Below are positions 35,899 to 45,790 of a stretch of 64,000 nucleotides of DNA, one piece after another. The translations under genes and the position numbers were made by a program. The stretch is from Ailanthus altissimus. Taxonomy: Eukaryota > Streptophyta > Magnoliopsida > Sapindales > Simaroubaceae. Where the stretch lies: positions 24,417,001 through 24,481,000 of the forward strand of contig OX327706.1 of assembly GCA_946807835.1 (NCBI GenBank). Direction: 5' to 3'. Below the pieces are notes generated by a model. The model saw only the letters and a program-made list of their open reading frames with translations, ran no database searches and was not told where the DNA came from. The stretch's first letter is position 1. The number at the start of each line of letters is the position of its first letter.

Positions 35899-36447
35899 CT
35901 ATGGGTCGGGGATAGGCTTCCCATCTAATTTTTTTATAAATTGGCAAACAGGGTCTTTTAGAGTCAGATTCCCGAGACTATACCGTTGATGTTCATTTTT
36001 GAATTTGTTCCATAAATCGAGAAGTTCACGTTGCACGAGCCCACAGGGATGCGTCTCAAGAGTCAATAGGATATCATCCAAAGACTCCTTACTCAGTCCA
36101 TCCTTAATGAACTGAATTTTGTCTTCTCGATTTCTAGATACGAATCCTAAAGAATGACAACTCCGATTACAATTCTATCGAGCACATTTATGACAGACTT
36201 GTAACCTTTTTGCTCGTCGCCTTTTGGCATAAGAGCTTCTTCCAAGACCAGGCATATGAGAAACAAAATCATTTTCAAACTCACCAAATAACCGAACCTT
36301 GGCTTCAATTAACCAACGAAGGTCCACAGGGATATTACCCAACATCAATAGCCTTAGTCTTTCACACCGTGCTTTGTAAATCTTAAGTAGAGCATTTTGA
36401 GGAAATGAAGGAAAACGTTTTTTAAGGTTGGCAAGAATGCGATCCAT
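35899..36447 (-). pseudogene. Unknown element-borne ORF with zinc-ribbon-like cysteines, one in-frame TAG
   Basis: A single frame starts at ATG 36447 (MDRILANLKKRF) and runs about 180 codons to a stop at 35899-35901, broken only by a TAG at 36175-36177. The first half is rich in Leu, Arg and Lys and likely helical. The TAG falls inside a cysteine cluster C-x2-C-x4-C-x3-C (36190-36150), where the stop itself takes one of the spacer positions. The second half (DDILLTLETHPCG, LLDLWNKF, CQFIKKLDGKPIPDP) keeps sensible amino-acid content, so the stop is recent or is read through. I do not recognise the family. It lies between the gag frame and the LOG gene, in sense orientation, and may be an accessory protein of the element or a second captured gene. 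Confidence 0.55.
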
Positions 36448-36696
36448 TTTGAAAGAAAGAAAAGAGATGAATGCACAGTTTGAGGGACAGTTTTTAGGGA
36501 ACTGAGAAACCGACTTTAATAGTCACGGAGTACCGTATCCGCCACTTGACCGGGAAATAAAATCACACTGAAGAAAAAAATAAAAAGAAGAAAATAAAGT
36601 AAAATAAAATTTGCAGGAAAATAAAAGCAAAAATAGAAAGTCAAAAGATAAAATATAGACAAAATATAAAATATGGTACAGATAGATTGAACTTGA

Positions 36697-39639
36697 TCAA
36701 TCACAATAGACAGGATCCACAAGAGGGATCTCGCCTAGGTACATAGAGTCGTTTACCTTTTCCACGTAGCTTTTTAGCCGCTGTCCATTCACTTTGAAAG
36801 TCCGTCCATCAGTGGGGTCTTCTATTTCAACAGCACCATTAGGAAAAACATGTCTTACCATAAATGGACCAGTCCATCGAGATCTCAACTTTCCAGGGTG
36901 TAAATGCAATCGAGAATCATAAAGATAGACCCGTTGATTTGGCTCAAAGTGTTTCCTTGAGATCTGTTTATCATGAGCTACTTTCATTTTAGCTTTGTAA
37001 ATTTTGGAGTTGTCATATGCGTCATTTCGTAGCTCTTCTATTTCTGACAATTGTAACTTTCTCTGGAGACTTGCAGCACTCAAAGTTGTAAAAGAACAGT
37101 TAGAGAAATGTGTTCCTTGGTCACTAATGATGACACGTGGTGTCTCGAGTTTTGATGACTTTGGTTTCTCCTTCTCTCGTGGCAACTTTTCAATGCCTGG
37201 TTTCCAAAATCGAATCCCTTTATCCTGTGAGTCAAAAATACTAAACATATCAGTTGTTTCATTAGGATAATACAATTCTTCAATATCAAAATCAAAGAGA
37301 TTTTCTAAAGAATTAAAGCCATGATTTTTATAAGCTTCCTCCGTTCCAAGTGTGTCTATCATATATGAATGATAGCATTCGTCTTCTTCTCGTGATTGCT
37401 TATCAATTTGAAAAATGTTCACCTCAAGAGTCATATTCCCAAAAGATAATTTCATTAGACCATTTCTGCAATCAATAAGAGCATTAGCAGTGGCAAGAAA
37501 AGGTCTCCCCAAAATAAGAGGGATTTTTGACTCCATGTTAACAACAGAATGAGTATCTAAAACAAGAAAATCAACAGGGTAGTAAAATTTATCAATTTGT
37601 AACAAAACATCTTCTACTATTCCCCGTGGTTTCTTGATTGATCGGTCAGCTAATTGTAGGACTACAGATGTTGGTTTAATCTCACCAAGTCCCAACTGCA
37701 AGTAAATAGAATAAGGCATTAAATTTACACTTGCTCCTAAGTCCAATAAAGCTTGACCAAACTCATGTGTCCCAATTTGGCAGGATATTGTGGGACATCC
37801 TGGGTCTTTATACTTGGGCGGTGTCTTTTGTTCAATCACTGCACTTACCTGTTCTGCCAAAAATGCAGTTTTCTTCACATGGTGTTTTCTTTTGATAGTG
37901 CATAAATCCTTGATGACTTTGGCATAAGTTGGAACCTGCTTAATCAAATGTAACAAGGGAAGATTAATTTTAACTTGTTTCAAATGTTCCAAAATCTCAC
38001 CTTGAATTTCTGAATTTTTCCCAACCGGTCGAAGAGCTTGAGGAAAAGGCACTGGGATTGAAAACTTACTTTCGGGCTCTTTTTCCATTGTGGCCTCTTT
38101 TTCAAGGGGGGCATCTTTACTACTTGTAGATGTGTTAATTTCAGGAGTAGGCTCACTTACAATCTTACCACTTCGAGTAGTAATGGCATTGACTTCTTTG
38201 AGATTTTGAACATCAGAAGTAGAAGCTTGTGCCATGAATTGTCCTTTTGGATTGGATTGAGGTTGAGATGGAAACTTACCTCGCTCTTGTACAGTTAAGG
38301 CACTGGTCAATTTTGTGATTTGACTCTTGATTTCTTTGTTTTCGTCCACCACCTGTGCAAGAATTGTTTCAAATTTTTTATTAGTCTTACTTTGTGCCTC
38401 CATAAATGCTTGTAATGTATCCTCTAAAGAACTCCTAGTTGGTCGTGCATTATATTGAGGTGCAACATAAGACTTGGGTGCTTGTTGTTCTTGTTTCCAT
38501 TGGTTGTTGGCTTGTTGGTCAGATTTCCAACTGAAATTTGGGTGGTTTCTCCAGCTAGGATTATATGTTTCAAAGTAGGGTGAATAAGGCTTCTTGTACA
38601 TCCCTAGGGCATTACATTGTTCCTCATATATCCCTCTCATCTCACTATACGTGGGACAATCCTGAGCTAAGTGTTCCGCTCCTCCACAAACAAAACAGAC
38701 ATCGTGTGACTCAACTCTAGCAACCGTGTGGGTGACCCTTCTATCTTTGGATTTCAAGGCCTCTAACTCCCTAGTTAAGACCTCTAATTGGGCTTTGAGG
38801 TTATCCTCTTCCCTAAGATGGAAAACTCCATTGGGTCGTGACCTATTTGTGCTTTCAGCAATGCTAGGTCCAGTCCATGTATGGGCTTTTTCGGCTAAGT
38901 CATTAAGGAATTCTATGGCTTCCTTAGGATCTTTGTGAAGAAACTCCCCATTACACATCATCTCAACAAATTGGCGCTCTCTAATTGTGAGTCCCTCATA
39001 GAAATAACTAACCAAGCGCCAATTTTCATATCCATGGTGAGGGCACAGATTTAGCAATTCTTTAAACCTTTCCCATGCTTGATATAAGGTTTCACTGTCT
39101 TTTTGGGAGAATGAAGAAATTTGTCTTTTCAGGCCATTAGTTTTGTGTTGTGGGAAGTATTTATTGAAAAATGCTTGGGTCATTTCTGCCCAAGTTCCTA
39201 TAGACCTCGGCCTCAAAGAGTATAGCCAACTCTTTGCTTTGTCTTTCAAAGAAAAAGGGAAAAATTTAAGCCTAACAGTGTCTATAGCTTCAGGTTGGCT
39301 ATGGAAGGTGGCAATTACCTCTTCAAATTCCCTAACATGTACATAAGGATTTTCACTATCTAGACCATGAAAAGTGGGAAGAAGTTGTATCATTCCAGGT
39401 TTAAAATCCGAATGTGGTATGTTAGGTGAAAATATAATGCATGATGGTGTGGCTGTGCGAGTAGGATGCAAGTAATCTTTTAGAGTTCTAACGGGATTTT
39501 CTTCGTGTTGACTCATTGTGTTAGAATTACAAGATGAACTAGAAGGTGAATTCTCTTCACTTACAAATTGTGGGAGTGGTTCTAGTTCTAGTTCTAGTTC
39601 TCTCACAAATCTTCCTCGTTTGTCTCTAGGTCGATGCAT
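36697..39639 (-). CDS. Element E gag-protease frame fused to an integrase tail
   Basis: An uninterrupted frame of 980 codons. Residues 70-260 hold the Athila/Tat-type capsid domain ([43 protein letters not shown]). A single CCHC knuckle [14 protein letters not shown] is at about 315-328. A long linker precedes an aspartic-protease-like domain at about 620-760 with [15 protein letters not shown], where this lineage has DLGAS instead of D-S/T-G. About 100 residues later comes a fragment of the integrase core ([12 protein letters not shown]) and then the complete integrase C-terminal region ([35 protein letters not shown]). Reverse transcriptase, RNase H and most of the integrase core are missing, and the junction stays in frame. 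The intact frame and near-identical LTRs suggest it was expressed recently. The integrase tail without its core cannot join DNA alone. Confidence 0.85.
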   Translation of the reverse strand: MHRPRDKRGRFVRELELELEPLPQFVSEENSPSSSSCNSNTMSQHEENPVRTLKDYLHPTRTATPSCIIFSPNIPHSDFKPGMIQLLPTFHGLDSENPYVHVREFEEVIATFHSQPEAIDTVRLKFFPFSLKDKAKSWLYSLRPRSIGTWAEMTQAFFNKYFPQHKTNGLKRQISSFSQKDSETLYQAWERFKELLNLCPHHGYENWRLVSYFYEGLTIRERQFVEMMCNGEFLHKDPKEAIEFLNDLAEKAHTWTGPSIAESTNRSRPNGVFHLREEDNLKAQLEVLTRELEALKSKDRRVTHTVARVESHDVCFVCGGAEHLAQDCPTYSEMRGIYEEQCNALGMYKKPYSPYFETYNPSWRNHPNFSWKSDQQANNQWKQEQQAPKSYVAPQYNARPTRSSLEDTLQAFMEAQSKTNKKFETILAQVVDENKEIKSQITKLTSALTVQERGKFPSQPQSNPKGQFMAQASTSDVQNLKEVNAITTRSGKIVSEPTPEINTSTSSKDAPLEKEATMEKEPESKFSIPVPFPQALRPVGKNSEIQGEILEHLKQVKINLPLLHLIKQVPTYAKVIKDLCTIKRKHHVKKTAFLAEQVSAVIEQKTPPKYKDPGCPTISCQIGTHEFGQALLDLGASVNLMPYSIYLQLGLGEIKPTSVVLQLADRSIKKPRGIVEDVLLQIDKFYYPVDFLVLDTHSVVNMESKIPLILGRPFLATANALIDCRNGLMKLSFGNMTLEVNIFQIDKQSREEDECYHSYMIDTLGTEEAYKNHGFNSLENLFDFDIEELYYPNETTDMFSIFDSQDKGIRFWKPGIEKLPREKEKPKSSKLETPRVIISDQGTHFSNCSFTTLSAASLQRKLQLSEIEELRNDAYDNSKIYKAKMKVAHDKQISRKHFEPNQRVYLYDSRLHLHPGKLRSRWTGPFMVRHVFPNGAVEIEDPTDGRTFKVNGQRLKSYVEKVNDSMYLGEIPLVDPVYCD

Positions 39640-39734
39640 ACATCCTAATTTTTTTTTCTTTTTTTTTTTTTAAGGAAAGAAATGCTTAAGGAAAATTAAG
39701 AAGTGGAATAAACACAACAAGAAATAGAAATAAG

Positions 39735-40253
39735 TTAGGTGGTAAGACCAACCATGAAATATAAATACAATAACTAAACAAAAGACTATAAAATACGAAA
39801 AAAGTACAATAAATAAATAATAAAAAGAAAATACAATAAGTAAATAAATAAAAAGTTAGGCGATAGAACCGGCCATAAAAAGAAAATACAACATATTAAC
39901 TAAAGAAAATAAATTACAATAAATACGTAAAAGAAAATGAAAATAAAGTACAATAAAAAAAAGTGCAATAAATAAATAGAGTACAATACGAAATAAAGAA
40001 ACTAAGTTAGGCGGTAGAACCAGCCACAAAATAAAAAGAAAATACAATAAATTAACTAAAGAAATAAAGTACAATAAATAAATAAAAGAAAGTGAACAAA
40101 GTTAGGCGGTAAAACCAGCCATTAAAAAAAAAGTGCAATAAATAGATAAAAAAAAATAAACTAATTAGGCGGCAAAACCAACCATTAAGATAATATAAAA
40201 TATAACAAATTAACTAAAGAAAACAAAATAAATTAGGTGGTAGAACCAACCAT
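39735..40253 (-). repeat. Six-copy 21-nt hairpin/micro-ORF array in the leader of element E
   Basis: Copies are at 39735, 39856, 40007, 40102, 40165 and 40233, each 21 nt, in otherwise A/T-rich leader DNA between primer site and gag. On the sense strand the consensus is ATGGYTGGTTYTACCRCC followed by TAA. Each copy folds as GG(Y)-GGT-loop-ACC-(R)CC with one unpaired base. The fifth base and its partner at position 16 change together: C-G in three copies, T-A in two and a T.G wobble in one. Five copies also start with ATG and all end in TAA in the same frame, giving M-A/V-G-x-x-A/T. The covariation favours a selected RNA structure, for example a packaging signal; the micro-ORFs could be incidental or regulate gag translation. 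Confidence 0.75.
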
Positions 40254-40366
40254 GAATAATAAATAAATTACAACAAAGGAAATAAACTAAAAGTTTACAA
40301 AGAAAAGAAAATATACAAAGTTACCACTTTAGTATTTATAATCGCAACCGACTTTCGCTTAGTGTG

Positions 40367-40386
40367 CTTCCCCGGCAACGGCGCCA
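40367..40386 (-). other. Primer binding site (tRNA-Asp type) of element E
   Basis: The minus strand reads TGGCGCCGTTGCCGGGGAAG just downstream of the 5' LTR. It is the complement of the 3' end of plant tRNA-Asp, the primer used by Athila-type and related gypsy elements. Confidence 0.85.
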
Positions 40387-40392
40387 AATTTT

Positions 40393-41948
40393 TGTTTACG
40401 CTCAAAATATAACGCGACTATCGCAGTATAGATTGAGGTGTCGATCCCACGAGGAAGCTCTTGGCAAAATAGGTTAGTGAAGTAAAATATTAAAGCAGTA
40501 GCAAAGGGTTAATTGATTTAAACGGATGAGATAGAATTGTCTATGAATTGAGGAAAATGTCTTATGATGATTTAAGCAAGGCTTTGAGAATCACAATTAT
40601 GCTTTATAAATCTACTCTATACTTTGATTCGATATTTATAACTCAACTGAAAGTTTCACATCCCAAACAATCAATCGGAAGGTATGTAATATATAGCACA
40701 TTTGATAACACATGTATTTGATTTAGTTAAACTCTTTGCAAGCATTAACACACATCATGTTATTTATACAAGTTATCTAAGATCGACAATATATCATTTT
40801 GACAATATTGCAGTAAAAGATTAACTTGAATATCAAACATTTATTGCCCTTACATGTTATCTAAGATCGACAATATATCAAATTGACAATACTGCAGTAA
40901 AAGATTAACATATAAAACAATGTAACCAGTAACAATTATAAATCAACATGAATCACATAAGAAAAGCATGACTGAACATATATGAGACATGAGAATTATA
41001 ACCTCTGGATTATAGAAAATAAAATAGATAAGAGTTTAATCAAAACCAAACTTACAACATTTATAGCTTTTGACACCGAATCAAAGCATGGAAGTAGATT
41101 TACTACACATAAAAGTTCATCTCTTAGCCTTGCTAGGAACTCTAGCCTAAATTACAATACATATTAATGAGAATAAAAGAAGAGAGAAATTTTTCTATTA
41201 AAAACGTCCTAAGGGTCTCCTTATATAGGCAATGAATGGACATATGTCATGGATGACATCAATCTTCAATAATTTTAAGCCAATAACTCGTGTATCCACT
41301 TGCAGCACATTTTTGATAATGTAAATGATCAATTCAGCTTCTGCAGCCGACATGAAAGTTGTAGAATTTTGACTCTTCTTTCCATAGGCACTGATTTCAT
41401 GCAAATTGGATGAGTATCCAATGAGATATGAGCAAAATTCCAAAGATACATCAGAATTCGGCCAACAACCATTTTACCCACTTGCAATGCGATTTGGTCC
41501 ATGATAACGGCTGATTTGGACTTTACCATAAACATACGAGTTGTTGATAGTAAAGTCAGTAATTCACAGCTTCAAGAATTATACCAATTGAGTACGTATT
41601 TTGTGAGATACGGTCCAAATACGTGAATTGGGTCAAGCTGGGCAAGAGTTGTAGTCCGATTCTGTTGTATCTCAATTTTTGGCCCATAACATGTTGGATT
41701 TGAATTTTCCACTATTCTTCAAATTTGTGTAAGATTGAGTCATGTTGCACCAGGTTCAAGAATTTCTTCATTTCGATTTCTACATTGAGAGTTATGTCCA
41801 GTTTACCTAAACCTGTCCAAATAACATTCATTAATCACAATTTAAGGAGAACACTTTATTTCAAGCTAAAAATACAGAAAACACTAAAATTAGTGACATT
41901 AAATGGTGATTGAATCTCTTAACAACATGCATTTTCATGTGTTCATCA
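40393..41948 (-). repeat. 5' LTR of element E, with promoter
   Basis: 1556 bp, TGATGAACACATG to GAGCGTAAACA on the minus strand. A minus-strand TATATAA at 41221-41227 in GCCTATATAAGGAGACC is a good TATA box and would start the element's RNA near 41190, reading through leader, gag frame, the unknown ORF and the LOG gene. Confidence 0.9.
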
Positions 41949-42786
41949 GTTATGATTTATTTTAGACAGAAAAATATTTATACTATTTAGTATATTTAGA
42001 AATGTTTTAGAATTTATTATAGTACAGTTTATAATTATGTTCAGTACAGAAATAATTATTTCAGAATAATTATGGTCACAATATTATATTGTAGTAGTTT
42101 TTGAACCACCATATGCGTACCCTCCCCTTTAATGTAGTTACTCTGCGCATGCGTTAGACCAGTTTAGTTTGCTCTGCCCGAGCGATGCACCATTCTGCCG
42201 GGTTAGACCAGCTTAGATCCCCCGCTCTGCCTGTGCGTGAGTTACTCCGTCAGGTTAGACCAGATTTTCCCCGGGTACAAGTTTGGTGTGGTTTTCAGTA
42301 TATATATATATATAGTACATGTTTCCAGAGCTATGTTACGTATATTCAGCACAGATTTTATGACAGTTCATACTTTCAGTACAAGTTTATTGATTACTCA
42401 GTATACAGTTTTATGATTATTTTATTATACAGATTTATACGTGTACAATACATATAAAGTATATGATATTTTCAAATTATGTCCACTCACTGAGCCACAA
42501 GCTCACCCTTTTTCCTATTTTTTCTATTTTTCCCAGGTTGTCACAGAAATTTGTGCGGTGTGATACAGTCATCACATTTTGAGGTTGACCAACGTGCATA
42601 GCTACATAAGTGTTTTAGTCTGTGTATTTGTATATGTTTTGTATAGTGGAGCATATGTGTACACTTTTTGTTGAGGCAGGTAGCCTCATTGTATTATATG
42701 TATGAGTAAAGAGTATGTTAGTCACATGTCATCTCAGGATCTGCCTCGATTCTCGAGGAGGGCTCGGGTTGGGTCCTGTCATCCTC

Positions 42787-43490
42787 TAAGATGTGTCTTA
42801 GCAAAGAAGCAGAGAGGAAGGAGATGTCTCGAGTACCGTATGCATTAGCAGTGGAAAGTTTAATGTTCGCTATGATTTGTACCAGACCAAACATTGCACA
42901 AGCAATCGGAGCAGTTAGTAGATACATGGCGAATCCTAGTAGAGAGCATTGGGGTTGTGTCAGGAGGATCCTTAGATATATTAAGGGTACCTCAGATGTT
43001 ACTTTATGTTACAGAGGATCAGATTTTATTGTTAAAGGCTATGTAGATTCAGATTTTGCAGGAGACCTTGATAAAAGAAAATTCACTACTGGCTATGTGT
43101 TTAAACTTGCAGAAGGAGCTATAAGCTGGGTTTCGAAACTATAAACTGTTGTTGCATTATCTACTATAGAAGCAGAATATATGGCAGCTATACAAGCTTG
43201 CAAGGAAGTAATTTGGATACAAAGATTACTGGAAGAGCTCGGGCGCAAGCAAGAGAAAGTTGAATTGTTTTGTACACTCAGAGTGCCTTGCACACTGTAA
43301 GGAATCCAGCTTTTCATTCAAGAACGAAGCACATAAGTGTTCAATATCACTTTGTTCGTGAAGTTGTAGAAGATGAAAGTGTGGATATGAAAAAAATTTA
43401 TACAGATGATAACCTAGCAGATGTGTTGACCAAGCCCACCAATACCAACAAGTTGGTATGGTGCAAATCTTTGCATGGCCTAACAGACAC
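42787..43490 (+). pseudogene. Copia RNase H, continued after element D
   Basis: The frame 42791-43141 has PYALAVESLMFAMICTRPNIAQAIG and HWGCVRRILRYIKGTSDVTL, the segment that links reverse transcriptase to RNase H. It continues with GYVDSDFAGDLDKRKFTTGYVF, which carries the first RNase H Asp. A stop at 43142-43144 (TAA, probably from CAA) precedes STIEAEYMAA. Later frames hold HISVQYHFVREVVEDE and VDMKKIYTDDNLADVLTKP, the usual end of copia pol. A frame change lies near 43270-43300. Inactive. Confidence 0.75.
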
Positions 43491-43560
43491 GTAGGCAACA
43501 TGACTTTAGCGAAGAAGAAAGAATGGTGTAGAGACTTGATTGATTCTCAATCAAATCTCC

Positions 43561-43572
43561 AAGTGGGAGAAA
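43561..43572 (+). other. Polypurine tract of the copia element
   Basis: AAGTGGGAGAAA directly before the TG of the 3' LTR is the common copia polypurine tract. Confidence 0.85.
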
Positions 43573-43952
43573 TGCTAGTAGCTAGCACCGTGTGCCAGCT
43601 ACATAATTGTTGGCACACGGTGCTAGCAATGGTGGACAGCCATTTCTTGGCTGTCCACCATGCTAAACTCTCTCTATAAATGGGAGAGTTTAACAATTTA
43701 TTTTCCAATGCAAATTAGAGAGAGTTTTAAAAGTTTTAAGAAAATTTTTAAGTAATTTGAGAGAATTGAATGTATTAGAGTTTTAGGTTGTAAGACTAAA
43801 ATATACAATATTTGTATTCTCCATTTCTAATAATAAGAGATTCTTCTGTTTTCGTCCACATAAATTCTTGTATTTGATTTTATTTTTATTTTTATTATTT
43901 TTTTTAATTTTATTTTAATTGTGATCCTGAATCACTACTAAAATTTTTAATA
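43573..43952 (+). repeat. 3' LTR of the copia element with three stacked hairpins
   Basis: 380 bp aligned with the 5' LTR. The first 120 bases hold three hairpins in a row. The first is 43581-43597 with 43611-43627 (17 bp, perfect); the second is 43629-43642 with 43648-43661 (14 bp, 5-nt loop). The third is 43664-43672 with 43684-43692, and its loop carries the TATA-like CTATAAAT. The first hairpin is partly deleted in the 5' LTR. The end is TA, not CA, and the AAAAA duplication follows. Confidence 0.82.
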
Positions 43953-44529
43953 AAAAATATACTATTATGAGACAGTTCTCAACTCAGTCCGCTCTCTCTT
44001 TACGTAAGATATTGTCCCCAAAGAGCGGCTATTGTGCATTTGCCGCTGTCCCTAAACTTGGCCTCCTCGCAAATTGTGCATTTGCTATTGATTGCAAATA
44101 GCATTAGCCTGTCATGCAGCTGGCTTTTACTAATAGCTTTTACCAATAGGTTGAATTTTGAAAGCTTAAAGTATTTTTCCCTTTGCATATATTCCGAGTC
44201 TTCTCCTTCAACCATGCTTTGACTAGTCTTCATCTTTGCAATTTCAAAGCGTTTTCTATTAAGCTTAAATAAATTTGACATTCAGGTAACGCAATTGTTC
44301 CAGTAGTTGCATGCGTACTAGTGTAAAACTGGAAGTGAAATTGCATTTTTATGAAGTCCGTCCTAGTTGATGCTGTTTGTAACACCTTTACAGTTATTTT
44401 TTTTTCAGAATAATTAAATCTATCAAAAATAAAGTAATAAAAATTATAATTTGTAAAGCTTTTGATCAACTCGATTGGAGAATTACAGGATCAAAATATA
44501 ATATTGGACAATTACAGGATCAAAATCAA

Positions 44530-44698
44530 AAAAATAATTATAATAATAAAGAATAAAAAAAAAGCTCGCATAGGAGGATAATTATATACACTATTCTAAT
44601 TAACAAACAAAATTAAAAAAAATTATAATAATAAAGAGTTAAAAAAAAGCTCGCATAGGAGGATAATTATATACACTATTCTAATTAACAAACAAAAT
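44530..44698. repeat. Tandem duplication, 85-bp period
   Basis: A unit with AGCTCGCATAGGAGGATAAT and then TATACACTATTCTAATTAAC occurs at 44563 and again at 44648, separated by 85 bp. The copies are nearly identical apart from a few bases in the A-rich part. The near identity implies a recent duplication. No coding role is seen. Confidence 0.85.
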
Positions 44699-45529
44699 AG
44701 AGTGCACAAAATAACCTTTACAGCTGTTGGCATTTGTTCAATTATTTTCAAGAAATAATTAATCATAGTGTACACATATCCACGCAATTGAGCCCATGAA
44801 CTGATCTTTCATTTCAATCTTAATAGTGGGGAGAGAAGAGACAGCCGAACAGCTAGTCAGAAATTCACTGCTCATTGGTATTTCTTCAGAATAGAAGAAT
44901 TGCTTTAGCGTAACCATAACAGAAACAAGAGAAACCAAGCTAACTTGACGAGATGAACTGAAGTTGCAAAAGTTTGTTATGTTGAAGTCCAAACTTGGAT
45001 TAGAAAACATATGTAAATGATGCATGAAAGGGAGATCAAAACAATTTGGTTGCCAATGTTAAAACAAGGATCTGTAGACAGTAGATTGTACTGGGCTTCA
45101 AGATCTTTGATGCTAATAAATCTTCTGTATCGATAATAACGTATCTTGTCTCCTTTTACAATATTTTAATGTTGTAAAGAAGTTCTTGTTTAATTGATAG
45201 TTCAATTCCCAACTTCATTGACAGGGAAAAGCCTGTGTACCAAAAAGTCTTATCAAATCAATCCAATTTTACAAGCAAAGTATACCTAAACTGTACTGAC
45301 TACAGTAACAAGCATGGAATGGCATGGAGTGGCAGTGGTCTAAACTCTGATATATGATTAAATCTCTATAACTCACTGCCTTGGATGGCTAACTCTTGTA
45401 CTTGGCAAAATTATATGACTTTACATGAGCTTGCTCCAAGATTGGGTTTTTGGCTTTGAGGTTAGGAGTTTGGCATGCTGAGGCTCGAGGATCGTTGGAA
45501 GTGGGATTTTTGTGTGTGTATTTTTATTT

Positions 45530-45790
45530 TAGAAAAAGGTAGCAATTTTATATAGAATCTTGGACTGGAAATAAGTCCAGCCAGAGAGACCATTGCAAAC
45601 ACATTTAATAGCAAAATTTGCTAAGTTGTGGGCTGTGGTATTACAGACTTAGAGATATACTGAATGCCATTTAATGGATTCAACTTTAGTTATCCTTCGA
45701 TATCAGCAATCACCCATCTAATCTCTTTTAGGGAAATCAATGAGCCCTTACCAACTCTATCCCATTTGTGCATATGAGGCAGTGAACACA
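45530..45790 (-). pseudogene. RNase H-like tail of a non-LTR retrotransposon (LINE) relic
   Basis: On the minus strand the last part reads NTTAHNLANFAIKCVCNG then LSGWTYFQSKILYKIATFF and a stop. This resembles the end of the RNase H domain in plant LINE-type proteins, where the A-H-x-L-A-x-F-A motif carries the last catalytic residues. Upstream (45790-45690) SLISLKEIRWVIADIEG fits the preceding helix in another frame. Only a few hundred bases remain. Confidence 0.4.

Larger units (their letters stand above)
32024..41948 (-). mobile_element. Element E: young Athila/Tat-like retrotransposon carrying a LOG gene, lacking reverse transcriptase
   Basis: 9925 bp with TG/CA ends and a perfect 5-bp duplication GTTAT (32019-32023 and 41949-41953). 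The two LTRs are each 1556 bp and differ at about two positions by eye. Read on the minus strand the order is 5' LTR, tRNA-Asp primer site, 0.7-kb leader with six hairpin repeats, one long frame (gag, protease, integrase tail), a small unknown ORF, a LOG-family gene, an internal polypurine-like motif, the terminal polypurine tract and the 3' LTR. No reverse transcriptase or RNase H is present, so it must depend on a related element for copying. This is the most recent insertion in the nest. Confidence 0.9.
24984..42781 (+). mobile_element. Element D: Ty3/gypsy chromovirus (Tekay-like) nested in the copia element
   Basis: It has TG/CA ends and a perfect 5-bp duplication TCCTC (24979-24983 and 42782-42786). 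The order is 5' LTR, tRNA-Met primer site, gag, protease, reverse transcriptase, RNase H, integrase with chromodomain-like tail, polypurine tract and 3' LTR. The 3' LTR is split by element E. Without E it is about 7.9 kb. The coding region carries four in-frame stops and two frameshifts, yet the LTRs are still very alike, so it is fairly recent but inactive. Confidence 0.9.
31405..42781 (+). repeat. 3' LTR of element D, interrupted by element E
   Basis: It begins TGTAATACACG as in the 5' LTR, continues to 32023, is cut by element E (32024-41948) with the duplicated target GTTAT, then resumes at 41954 and ends GTCA at 42781. Without E and one target copy it is about 1447 bp. The purine tract here (about 31442-31740) is shorter than in the 5' LTR, a length change expected of a slippage-prone repeat. 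Confidence 0.88.
18986..43952 (+). mobile_element. Ty1/copia retrotransposon (Tork-like), host of nested insertions C and D
   Basis: The order is 5' LTR, tRNA-Met primer site, gag, protease, integrase, reverse transcriptase, RNase H, polypurine tract, 3' LTR, which is the copia order. The LTRs are alignable and the ends are TG and TA (from CA). The flanking 5-mers are AAAAA on both sides (18981-18985 and 43953-43957). Element C sits in the 5' LTR and element D in the reverse transcriptase/RNase H region. The native element is roughly 4.9 kb. Many stops make it inactive. The Tork lineage call rests on the gag and protease style and is by recall. Confidence 0.85.

Noticed and set aside
44759..45025. 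Minus-strand 88-codon ORF with hydrophobic stretches
   Set aside because: No recognisable motif, no splice partners and no neighbouring exons. Too short to call.
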